Positions 21,919 through 31,385 are shown, numbered from the stretch's first letter. The stretch is 64,000 nt of DNA from Trachythela sp. YZ-2020 (GCA_016169945.1 JADLSH010000368.1:1240001-1304000); one strand, 5' to 3'. The notes: generated from the sequence alone by a model not told the origin. Translations and numbers: made by a program.

Positions 21919-22023
21919 TAGTGAAATTTCACTACGAGTGGCAACGCTGCACGCCTCCGCTAGGTGTGAGCATTGAACTATAATAGACTGGAACGCTAAC
22001 GCAGGGGGGGATATTGAAGCCAG

Positions 22024-22341
22024 CTTAATTCAGTTTTTCTGAGTTTTGAGTTGAAATACTTAACGCCGAACATTGGGCTGTATATGAAATTGAAGCTATT
22101 AAAAAGTTATATTTGATATAAAAACTTCAAGACTTTAGGTAAAAGGGAAATACTTAAAACTTTGAGGGAAAATTTGCCGTATTTTACAAAATTGCGGTTG
22201 TTTTTGTATTTTTTAAGTATTTCCATTTTGCCTAAAGTCTTGAAGTTTTTATATCAAATAGAACTTTTTAACAGCTTCAATTTCATATACAGCCCAATGT
22301 TCGGCGTTAAGTATTTCAACTCAAAACTCAGAAAAACTAGC
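22024..22341. repeat. ~310-bp palindromic MITE-like repeat
   Basis: 22,024-22,165 is the inverse of 22,206-22,341: both contain TTCGGCGTTAAGTATTTCAA or its complement and a CTGAGTTTTGAG end. It abuts the TA flanking the family D palindrome. Non-coding. Confidence 0.85.
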
Positions 22342-22345
22342 TTTA

Positions 22346-24266
22346 GTCTAGGACCTGTATAGTTGTTTGTATGCGTTTCATTTAGCACAGGCAATCTCAA
22401 CTGTTTTAGGGTAAAATGACCATGGCGGTCAACATGGCATATGTGCCAAAACCTGAATCCGGGACGAAAGTCCTGAAAATGACCCCGCCCTGAAACGGCA
22501 GTGCCGACATAGCTCTACCTTCCAAAAAGCAAAAGCGACAGCCTTTCTGAAGTGCTTATAGTGTTTAGAAGGGTTGCTTTTAGGGGTGTTATTGGAAGGA
22601 AAAATTTGTCTAAGTATAATATTTTACAAGAAAATGACCATGCACCACCCCAGGCCAACTGCTAATTATGCATGAAATAACTCATATAACTGGCAGAGAT
22701 TAAATTTTCTTATTTCCTAAAAATTTTTATCATGGGATGAAAAACTATGCTTAATTTAATATAATTATTGTACATTTCATAAGGATTGACATTGTTTTGT
22801 TTAAATATGATACATTTTATTTCACTTACCCCCCACCAAAACACGATTTCAGCCATATTTTGCCGTCTTGTTTGCTTTTTATCGCCGAGTCTTGCAAGTA
22901 TCATCCAATTGTTGTACTTTTACATATTGATAGATGGCTAAAGAAGATTTCAACCAAGTTTCGTCAAGTTTTGAAGCAGTGCAGTGTATTTTATCTTCGA
23001 TGATGTGTCCTTCGATATTTCGTCAAATATGCCGCCATTGCAAGCCTCGCAGCTTCTCTGCCCGATAAATGCCACTTCTTTTCATCTTCATATGTATTTA
23101 GATTACAGTATCCAAGAGTGCTTCATTGTAGAATAGTCCCAATTGAAAAATTGAAAACATTAGTTGCACTTGAAAGGCAAAAACCTCCCATAACACATTT
23201 AGGACCAGAATAGAAAATACGGCAAAAAATTATTGTTTTTATCATAAATCATAAAAATACAATAAATATAATATATTTACTTGGGTTCTGTGGTGGTGAA
23301 CAAACGTTTCGTGAAAATATTCCCCCCCTGTTAAGTAGCCCACGAGGAGTTTTCGCGAAGATTGCGCGTGACTTTCAAATTATTTTTAAACTTGTGTTCT
23401 TGATTCTGGTCCTAAATGTGTTATGGGAGGTTTTTGCCTTTCAAGTGCAACTAATGTTTTCAATTTTTCAATTGGGATTATTCTACAATGAAGCACTCTT
23501 GGATACTGTAATCTAAATACATATGAAGACGAAGAAGTGGCATTTATCGGGCAGAGAAGCTGCGAGGCTTGCAATGGCGGCATATTTGACGAAATATCGA
23601 AGGACACGACATCGAAGATAAAATACACTGCACTGCTTCAAAACTTGACGAAACTTGGTTGAAATCTTCTTTAGCCATCTATCAATATGTAAAAGTACAA
23701 CAATTGGATGATACTTGCAAGACTCGGCGATAAAAAGCAAACAAGACGGCAAAATATGGCTGAAATCGTGTTTTGGTGGGGGGTAAGTGAAATAAAATGT
23801 ATCATATTTAAACAAAACAATGTCAATCCTTATGAAATCTACAATAATTATATTAAATTAAGCATAGTTTTTCATCCCATGATAAAAATTTTTAGGAAAT
23901 AAGAAAATTTAATCTCTGCCAGTTATATGAGTTATTTCATGCATAATTAGCAGTTGACCTGGGGTGGTGCATGGTCATTTTCTTGTAAAATATTATACTT
24001 AGACAAATTTTTCCTTCCAATAACACCCCTAAAAGCAACCCTTCTAAACACTATAAGCACTTCAGAAAGGCTGTCGCTTTTGCTTTTTGGAAGGTAGAGC
24101 TATGTCGGCACTGCCGTTTCAGGGCGGGGTCATTTTCAGGACTTTCGTCCCGGATTCAGGTTTTGGCACATATGCCATGTTGACCGCCATGGTCATTTTA
24201 CCCTAAAACAGTTGAGATTGCCTGTGCTAAATGAAATGCATACAAACTCCTATACAGTTCCTAGAC
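22346..24266. mobile_element. Fold-back element, family D, complete copy 2
   Basis: Ends GTCTAGGACCTG and inverted CAGTTCCTAGAC, flanked by TA on both sides (22,344-22,345 and 24,267-24,268). The arms (about 22,346-23,215 and 23,385-24,266) are near-perfect inverses; even the same short open frame appears on opposite strands (22,797-23,003 and 23,513-23,815). A ~170-bp spacer separates them. TA duplication fits a Tc1/mariner-like mobiliser. No transposase; the open frames are part of the arms and are not considered genes. Confidence 0.9.
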
Positions 24267-24429
24267 TACTTGGCTTCAACGAATCATAGGACTTGATCAT
24301 AGGAGTTAGCATTCCAGTTTACTTAGAGTTCACTGGGTATGAGTCAGCAATCTAGGTTTATTATATCTATGTTTTAAAAGCAATAGTTTTGGCGCGAAAT
24401 TTGTTCATAACCTTACATGAAGTAGTAGA

Positions 24430-24640
24430 AATACTCAGGGATTTGTTAGGGATTTTCAGGGATTTTCAGGGATTTTCAGGGATTTTCAGGGATTTTCAGG
24501 GATTTTCAGGGATTTTCGAGATTTTCAGAGATTTTTGAGGGATTTTTGAGATTTTCAGAGACTTTTAGAGATTTTGAAAGATTTTTAGGATTTTTAAGGA
24601 TTTTTAGGGATTTTTAGGGATTTTTCGGAGGGGTGTACGA
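24430..24640 (+). repeat. GGGATTTTCA tandem repeat
   Basis: About seven perfect 10-bp units (24,446-24,520) degrade into GATTTTNAGA variants. The inverted counterpart near 12,120-12,190 is shorter. Lies in the right end of element B. Confidence 0.95.
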
Positions 24641-25140
24641 GATTTTTTTGAGTGATACACCCCTCGGACTAGAGTACCGAAGTACTGAACATAAACTCGC
24701 AATTTTGCAGTGTTTTACTAATATAGTCAACGAATTCAACGTATTTCTTAAAAGCTTTAATAAATAACTCGTCAAATGTGTTGGCCATATTAGTAAAACA
24801 CTGCAAATTACGAGTTTAAGTTCAGTAAACAACTTGCGAAGTTGGCTTTGCAATTTCCACGCCCAATATTCCAAATTTAGAAACGTAATTGGGAATATTC
24901 ACGACAAACTTGGGAATCGCGCTTTGAAAAGTGACCTGAAATCGACATAACATAGTAAATAAACACTAATAATAATATATATTAATATATAATATAAAAA
25001 TAAAGTATATATTGTTCAAAACCGACTGAAGCACATCAAAAGTTCTCAGCATATCGTAACAATTAGCTATTTGCAAAATATTTATGCGCTATCAAAATAG
25101 CTAGAACATCAAAACAATATTTGCCTATACCAACTTCATT

Positions 25141-25230
25141 ATTGATTTATCCTTCATAGCCATAATATATATAAATAGGTCTTCCGAAGTAAATAAGTTG
25201 AAAGAGCTATTTATTTTATACAAATTATCA
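25141..25230 (+). repeat. 90-bp direct repeat, first copy
   Basis: Nearly identical to 26,263-26,353 in the same orientation, with one or two differences. It encloses about 1.03 kb, as in a duplication or a pair of short terminal direct repeats. Confidence 0.9.
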
Positions 25231-25231
25231 A

Positions 25232-26262
25232 CTAGGAGTTACTATCGCAAGGAAAGTGCTGCCTTGACGCCGAAACTGCATGCAAAATTCTTCGACCAAT
25301 TAGTAATATTGAGCATATTTATATTGCTAATGGCACACTGTATGTATAGATTTATTTTCTTGTTCAAATGATGAGATTACAACACTGTGATTACAACACT
25401 GTGATTATTGTAAATAATAATATATAAGAAGTACACATGTGGTTTTCAAAGCCACATATCAGAGTGCTCAGACTATTGTCAATGGAATTCTTGGTACCAA
25501 CATTATTGTTCCTGTTATTAGAAATCAAATGTCTTTTAATATCTTTGTGGTACAATAATAGTTTGCATGTTGTCTGTGTTCATAAGATATTGATACTGCA
25601 CTTGCCATGTGCTAAACAAACATGTCACAACAGTCTTTGTTCCCAATCTGTAGATATTTCATTTCATATTTATTTAGCATTTAGCTTCCATCAGTGTTCA
25701 TCTGTACTGTCCAGTGAATTGTCAAAATACATGATTATACAGCAAACCAACATAATAGTATATCTCTCCAAAACAACTGTGAGCAGGGATCCACATGACA
25801 TTGTTGGAAATATTTAATTCTTTATATCGCAGATTCCATCCCATTACAGATGATGTAATATATCCATATTATTTTGTAAGTTTGTAACAACCATTTTTTT
25901 CAAGTAAACATACCATAATTTATCAACCAAATTTGGTTTTCATTTTCTGCCTCAACAGGCGGTCAATGTTACTTTGTGCCACAACTGGCTCTGCCACAAT
26001 GGGCAGATCATTAATATTTTGTGCCACAACGGGCTCCACCACAATGGGCAGATCACTTCTATTTTGTGCCTCAACAGGCTCTATCACAATGAGCTATTCC
26101 ATTTAAAATCCGTACCCCCCCCTATCGAGGACAGGGGTTTTTCTATATAACCCTGAAGAATTCCTGACTTTCAACAGCCCACCTGAGGAATTTTGTATTT
26201 ACAACACCTACCCCTGAAGAATTCCTGTCTTACAGCTATTACCCCTGAAGAATTTGACTGCT
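25232..26262. other. Element A right-half interior with tandem repeats
   Basis: From 25,965 to 26,100 a ~46-bp unit (GTGCCACAACNGGCTC.. CACAATGGGCAGATCA) is repeated about three times and is open in at least two frames. From 26,148 to 26,265 the motif CCCCTGAAGAATTCCTG recurs three times and reads PEEFLTFN. The 25,437-25,817 frame has no domain. The repeats may be remnants of exons, but no gene can be defined. Confidence 0.5.
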
Positions 26263-26353
26263 ATTGATTTATCCTTCATAGCCATAATATATATCAATAG
26301 GTCTTCCGAAGTAAATAAGTTGAAAGAGCTATTTATTTTATACAAATTATCAA
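26263..26353 (+). repeat. 90-bp direct repeat, second copy
   Basis: See 25,141-25,230; this copy continues into different sequence on both sides. Confidence 0.9.
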
Positions 26354-26596
26354 TAAAGCATAGCCTATCATTGCGTGGGACATTGTTGTATCTACCAGTT
26401 TCAACAGTTAGCTTATGTGCTGATATTCTTAACTTTATGATAGCTTGACGATATTTGAAGTTGGTAATTTCATATAAGTATTTTTCACATTCAAAATATG
26501 AAGTTCATCTAGTTTACTACAGACAGATAAAACTAAAAATATATGTTGTATTTTTGTTTCTCACATAGAATATTTTGCTCTAACCTTCACTTCAAC

Positions 26597-27106
26597 GAAA
26601 ACGCGAGGATCGCTGGTCTATTGTGTATCCCAAAGCCCATAAAGGGGAGAAGGCCGTTGCAAAGCCCATAAAAGAGCTTCCGACGTACAGTAAGTACTCG
26701 TGTTTTTTACTTGTTTTACATTGTAGCCACACACACATGTCTCGATGAACTTTAATTTTAACGCCTAGACTATGTGAAAAAAATTCAATGCGATTGTCTA
26801 AAGATCCGTCAAGATTTTCCCACTGTGAAAAAAGCTCTGAAGAATGCAACATTAGTGCTTCCAAAAGAGCCAGTATCGTTGGTGGAATCATACCTTAACG
26901 GCAATTCACGAATGTCAAAAGAAACTGTTGTTGCGAGAAGACACAGCAGGTTCACGAAGCCAGCTTTGCCCGAGCTCAGTTCTACGGAAGCTGTAGCATG
27001 TAGCTGCAGTGGAAAATGTGCAACCAAAAGGTGTTCTTGTAAAGCAAATCTTCGCCGTTGTCAGTCCAATTGTTACTGCAAAGACGAGATGTGTTCAAAT
27101 CGCTGA
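26597..27106 (+). CDS. Cysteine-rich CXC-motif protein, two exons (partial)
   Basis: Exon 1 (start unclear, about 26,597-26,689) reads KREDRWSIVYPKAHKGEK and meets the donor CA|GTAAGT. Exon 2 (26,769-27,106) follows an AG at 26,767-26,768 and joins in phase. It encodes about 112 residues: a basic/polar first part, then a dense cysteine block, ACSCSGKCATKRCSCKA followed by CQSNCYCKDEMC, and a stop. The CxCxGKCxTKRCxCK pattern resembles the CXC (tesmin/TSO1-like) zinc-binding motif, also seen at the C-termini of cnidarian transposon-associated proteins; DNA or zinc binding is inferred. The N-terminus is probably missing. It lies inside element A, 230 bp from the convergent P2X7-domain gene. Confidence 0.5.
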
Positions 27107-27125
27107 AATGTCTATTTATATAAAA

Positions 27126-27300
27126 AAGGCTGCTTTCCAGTTACGGTTTTTTTATGCGAATTCACGTGTATAGGCACGAAATAGTTTAAATATAGAAAAC
27201 TGAATTCTGTTCTTTTAGTCTTTAATTCACATTTAAACAGCTTTAGACATTTTCGTGCATGCACGCAAGTATGAACAACGCTTAACTGGAAAGCAGCCTT
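27126..27300. mobile_element. ~175-bp MITE
   Basis: AAGGCTGCTTTCCAGTTA at the left end is mirrored by TAACTGGAAAGCAGCCTT at the right. It separates the CXC gene from the P2X7-domain gene. No clear TSD. Confidence 0.7.
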
Positions 27301-27337
27301 AAGCAGGGAAACCAGCGAAAGCCAGTGTTACCAAACT

Positions 27338-27897
27338 TTACTTAGGAAATTTAAAATGTGTATAAAGCCCATCAGGCGATGAAAACTTGCCCCGTATGCA
27401 CTTGTAAATACACGATGGAAATGGTCGACGACACTTTTTTCCAAGTATTTGAAAAATCCAGCGCGAACACCTTCGATAACCCACCAGACGAAATAGTTTG
27501 TGCATACGAGCGATGTCTTCGTCATCTAGTGGCCAATTGTCTTCAACATATTGCATAACATTTGTTCAAATGAAGATAATTTAGTTATGCATGTGAAGCC
27601 TTGATCTTGCGCAGAATTTAGTTTGTCGTCGTATTCATCGTATTCAATTGCTTTTTCATGACAGCAAAAGCTCTCGACTGTCTTGGACATTAAATCGCAA
27701 TTGCCACATTTGCACCACTCAATTGTCGACAGACGCCAGTGGTTTATTGCTTCAAATTCTTCATCAACTTCGTCTTCACTTGCATGCGAACTGCCAGAAT
27801 CCGACCCCAAACTGTCTCTCTCGGCCGTATTTTCGTTTGGCATTGGTTCAAACATGTATGGTTTTATATCATCAGCACTTTCGTTATGATCTTCCAT
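27338..27897 (-). pseudogene. P2X7 intracellular (ballast) domain protein, one frameshift
   Basis: Minus-strand ATG at 27,897. After an acidic, Ser-rich leader (~50 residues) comes HWRLSTIEWCKCGNCDLM followed by ESFCCHEK. This WCxCGxC...CC pattern is the zinc-cluster region of the P2X7 C-terminal ballast domain. ITKLSSFEQMLCNM leads to a 1-nt frameshift near 27,550. The other frame continues GYRRCSRWIFQILGKKCRRP, PSCIYKCIR and DGLYTHFKF, matching the family's Y-R-W-G-R-x-I-P-S-C ending. Length (~190 residues) suits a stand-alone ballast protein. There is no channel part, so it is not a P2X receptor; in vertebrate P2X7 this domain binds GDP and zinc. It lies inside element A, just inside the right arm. 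Confidence 0.8.
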
Positions 27898-27973
27898 TTT
27901 TTTTATTATTTTAAATAAGCAAGATTGAAGTAATTAGTGTGCGTGTATTAACCTTGTCGGATATTGTTTACAT

Positions 27974-28908
27974 TTAAGAAATAGAAAACATTTTCCGTGT
28001 TTCTATACAGTTATAGAAACACGCGTGGGAGTTTGGGAGAACGAGAAATAATCAGTGGGAAAACGAGCCCGTAGGGCGAGTTTTTCCACGTTATTTCGAG
28101 TTCTCCCAAACTCCCACAAGTGTTTCTATAAGTGTTTAGTAGAAATTGTGAGGTGTCTATTGCTTTTCCTGCATTCTGATTGGTCCAAATTGAGCCTCTA
28201 AAAAGTGATAGTCACTGGTCAGTGACTATCACTTTTTTTTTCAAAATGGCTTCTTCGCAAGCTGCCGAATTTAAAACAAAAATTGTTTTTTGAGCCTGAT
28301 TCAAAGTTTTAAATGAAAAAAACTGCCGCTAAATTAAAGGAGGATATATTTTTGACATTTTTAAAGGTAAGCGATAACAAATACACTATTTTTCTTCCAT
28401 GAAAGGCAGCGTTTTCTCGCTGTTGAAATGAACATGTATAAAACTTTTTCCGTACGGCTCAACCACAAGTGTTTATTTTGAAAATTATTCGTTTTATCCT
28501 CATTTATATCGTTATATTCAGCAAAAACCTAGCTGTGATATATTTTTAAAACCATTCTACTTTGTATTTGAGCCTTTCCAAAGTATTTTTCTCACGAAAT
28601 TGTTTGTTTTTGTTTCGCTTCGATATGTTTTTGACACTCGTCTTTTGCCGGCATGTTTTTAATAACCGGCCTCTGAGAAAAGCGCTGAATTTTGTCCTAT
28701 AGCCTTTTCAACTGACCTCATAACTTTCTGTGTTTGTTTTTCTCTTTGAAATTTCTACTAAAACAATTAGTCGCCTCAGGCTCGGTGATTACAAGCCTAT
28801 AGTCACTTCGCCTTCGGCTCAGTGACTATAGGCTTGTAATCACCTCGCCTTCGGCGACTAATTGTTAAATAGAAACACAGGAAAAAATGTTTTCTATTTC
28901 TTTTATAA
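27974..28908. mobile_element. ~930-bp TIR element containing three strong hairpins
   Basis: Ends AAGAAATAGAAAACATTTTCC and its inverse (28,885-28,908). Inside, successive self-complementary stretches lie at about 28,003-28,130 (GTGTTTCTATA arms around a GTTTGGGAGAACG stem), 28,200-28,241 (AAAGTGATAGTCACTGG..CAGTGACTATCACTTT) and 28,768-28,866 (TTAGTCGCC..GGCGACTAA). No gene. A related GTGTTTCTATACAGTTATAGAAACAC hairpin lies at 29,133-29,163. Confidence 0.75.
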
Positions 28909-29229
28909 TATAACTCAAAAGACATTTTTTAAACTCGATTAATTTACAAATTCTCATTACGTACGCATGCTGACCTTTGCTCGTCAATTTCGCTGCAAGA
29001 AAACAACTCTGTTTGAAAATTAACAGTCAAAAATGTGTAAAAGCATTAAAATTGTTTTTAAATAGTATTCAAAGTTTTATAATTCGCATTAAATTTGGTT
29101 TTTTTATCATTTTAAATTTTGGCGGGAAAATGTCCGTGTTTCTATACAGTTATAGAAACACGCTTATCGACCAATCAGCACGCGCGTACTATAAATGTTA
29201 TATTATAATATATTATGTAACATACTGTG
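28909..29229. other. Spacer between hairpin element and right arm
   Basis: Contains one further copy of the GTGTTTCTATA hairpin (29,133-29,163). No coding region seen. Confidence 0.5.
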
Positions 29230-30960
29230 AATGTTTCCCAGTTGTGACGTCACACTAAAAATATAATTTTTTCGTGACAACATTTCAAAATGGCGGGCAA
29301 CACGCTAAATTTTGATCAAAACAATTCCAAATTACTCGAAAACAAAAAATGATGCGGAAAAATTGTAAAAGAACTTACTACACAGTTTGACGAGTTCTTT
29401 TCAATTAACTAAACGAAAAATATACCGCCAATGTCCTTTAACAATCTTACATGATAAAATTAAGCGCGACGTAGTCCAGTGAACGCACTTCCCCCAAATT
29501 GTTTACACCGGTGTTTCGTCTTTCGTCGTATAAGCAGAGTATAATGGCTTTAGGCAAATTTTGACGCAAATTAAATTATCCCGAATTTACACTGATATTA
29601 GTTCCAAATATCTCGAAATATCTCTGAAACATGTCTAATGTTTAAATAATCGCGCCATAGAATTCTACATTGTAAAAGAAGAAATTAGCTTAAATTTATC
29701 ACGTTTTTCAGTGATATATACTTCAGTGATATTTTATATTATTATTGTCGCTCGGTATGAGGAATATTGAGAGTCTTTGAGCACTATACCAGTGATCCAA
29801 AGTACATATTATGGCTGTTATATGTATATATGTCAAATGTGGAATTTGGCTAGCATATAATAGGGTCATTTTGTGAGCGAAAATAAGCCACGAGTCTTTT
29901 GGGACTTTAAAACTACTCGATATCCCAGACATTCTTAACTCGAAGCTTACTGACTGCAACACACGCGGCGTTATTAAACAATGCACAATTCACACAAACA
30001 AGCGTAATATGAGATGCACAAACACACTAATATCTTTCTCGATACAACGTAACGAGTAAGTTTATATCACCGTGAATTTAAACGTATTAAATAATAACTA
30101 AAGTAAGTTATCAATTATTTTAAACTACTTCTATATAAGCGAGAATTTTATTGAGATTTTCAGGGACGTCCCTAAAACTATTATTCGACACCTAATATGT
30201 AATTCAAGGCACACATCCTGACATAATAGAAACGTTGCTCGATTCCTCAGTTGTTGAAAGATCTTGACGAAAAATACTATGCCAAATGAAAAATATTCCG
30301 CATCTACAAATTGCTTCAGTAGGATACATTTCTTACAGTCTAACTCAAAACAAAATTATTCAAAACGCTAGCAAACTAGAAATGGTATGAGAAGAGCACG
30401 GCATATTGCCAAAACCACATGTGTGCAGCGCTGTTATAAGTCTATACTACGTCATATCATGATCACACTAGACTAAGGTCTAGGTTAAAAAATGCAATAA
30501 TTCCGTATGACATATGTTATCTCGAAGAGCGAATAGCTGAATTAGTATATGTCTTGCGTAAAGAGTAAAGGACGCATTACAGGACAGTTACTGAAAAACG
30601 CATCATGTTGCTGAATCGTGTTCGTATGTTTTTTATGCCGCTGATTAATAGCCAAAGGCAATTTTTATCTCTAAATGTACTCGATATTACTAAAAACTGT
30701 AAATGAAGATGGCAAACACACGGGCCTATTATTCGCACGCAACGAACTTATTAAACATTTGAACTCTCGTTCTATGAATAGGCAATAAAACTTCCCGTTT
30801 CCCGTTTTAATTGTTAAACTTATTAAGCCAACACGCAATCACTTTGCATTCGTCTTAATAAAAACTGTATTACTTATATCGATTCCCACTTCCGTTCCCA
30901 CTTCCGTTCGCATTCCCCGTTCCCATTCCCCGTTCCCATTCCCCGTTCCCATTCCCCGAT
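29230..30960 (-). repeat. Element A right terminal inverted arm
   Basis: Inverse of 7,107-8,870, with TGACGTCA at 29,245-29,252 on the inner side and the G-rich minisatellite (C-rich on this strand) at 30,885-30,960 on the outer side. Positions 29,450-30,057 do not match the left arm. No gene recognised. Confidence 0.9.
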
Positions 30961-31052
30961 ATATAGATTCATGTCTCGCTGTTTATGCGTTACGGTCGGC
31001 GGTTTATAGGGTAGGGTTAGGAATCAATAACAGCGACGCATGAATCTATAAC
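30961..31052. repeat. 92-bp stem-loop at the end of element A
   Basis: TATAGATTCATG...CGCTGTT and its inverse AACAGCG..CATGAATCTATA enclose a loop with GGGTAGGGTTAGG. It may be a separate MITE that replaced or masks the element A terminus. Confidence 0.75.
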
Positions 31053-31385
31053 CGTTTACAGCAGACGCTGATGATAATTAATGATAATTATTCATGAGTT
31101 TTCGCTGGCATATCAGAGAGCAAACAAACAAAGCAATATGTTGTGACGGTTCACAGACACAGGCCAAAACGCTTGCCTATTAAGGCTACACACATATAAC
31201 GAGTCGCCACACAGTAACAGAGCAATATACAATACTCTTCATTACTCAGTCTATAATATATCTTTGAGGCCGAAGAGAATAGACAGTTGACAGCCAACAA
31301 CCAATGTCAGACCTTATAATGTAACTAACGATTTTACTATGGGCCCATGCATGGAATCATAGAAAAATTTAGATACAAATTAAGT
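31053..31385. other. Intergenic before LINE
   Basis: No gene seen. CAGAGCAATATACAATACTC at about 31,219 recurs in the same orientation near 37,508. Confidence 0.4.

Larger units (their letters stand above)
15745..21949. mobile_element. hAT-like element with 8-bp TSD, host of a BEL retrotransposon
   Basis: TIRs are CAGTGTTGCCACTCG (15,745-15,759) and, inverted with one mismatch, CGAGTGGCAACGCTG (21,935-21,949). CACGCCTC flanks both ends exactly (15,737-15,744 and 21,950-21,957). CAGTG-type termini and an 8-bp TSD are the hAT signature. Excluding the BEL element only about 318 bp belong to it, so it was a MITE-sized non-autonomous copy. A similar TIR occurs in the element at 35,809-36,536. Confidence 0.9.
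13818..21964. mobile_element. Fold-back element C, split by a hAT-like insertion
   Basis: Left arm 13,818-14,270 is the inverse of 15,258-15,692. The outermost 13 bp, CCTAGCGGAGGCG, recur inverted at 21,952-21,964, because the hAT-like element at 15,745-21,949 was inserted close to the right end. Without it C is about 1.9 kb with ~430-bp arms and ~1 kb of spacer lacking a gene. A diverged relative of its left arm lies at 51,600-51,905. The 1-kb spacer (14,271-15,257) shows no recognised coding content. Confidence 0.8.
11905..24950. mobile_element. Element B: insertion with inverted ends inside element A
   Basis: The block 11,918-12,190 returns inverted at about 24,430-24,947. Shared pieces include TTCAGGTCA, CCCAATTACGTTT..AAATT, GTACCGAAGTACTGAAC, GGGGTGTATCACTCAAA and a GGGATTTT tract. 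The ends sit at about 11,905 and 24,950. Everything between is nested: fold-back and MITE units, a hAT-like element, a BEL retrotransposon and a palindrome. Its own coding content cannot be recognised, so it may have been a small non-autonomous element that became an insertion sink. TSD not resolved. Confidence 0.65.
7081..30960. mobile_element. Element A: large DNA transposon-like composite with ~1.8-kb inverted arms
   Basis: The sequence from 7,107 inward is repeated in inverted orientation from 30,960 inward: 7,107-8,142 pairs with 30,058-30,960, and 8,640-8,870 pairs with 29,220-29,440. The ~500-bp middles of the arms do not match. Both arms start with the same G-rich GGAATGGGAACG minisatellite and end with a TGACGTCA palindrome. 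Just inside the left arm is an intron-containing THAP transposase-like gene; nearer the right arm are a CXC-motif gene and a P2X7-ballast-domain gene. Removing the nested insertion at 11.9-24.95 kb leaves an element of about 11 kb. No clear TSD was found: the right end abuts an 92-bp stem-loop. THAP plus DDE-type motifs suggest a Kolobok- or P-like superfamily; this is inference. Confidence 0.7.

Noticed and set aside
22797..23815. Short genes on opposite strands in the family D palindrome
   Set aside because: They are mirror copies of the same arm sequence, differ by indels in other copies and have no start context or domain.
25437..25817. 126-residue frame
   Set aside because: Hydrophobic and compositionally AT-driven; no domain, no supporting splice sites.
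7081..30960. Polinton/Maverick (long TIR, many genes)
   Set aside because: No protein-primed DNA polymerase, retroviral-type integrase, packaging ATPase or capsid protein was seen, and no 6-bp TSD.
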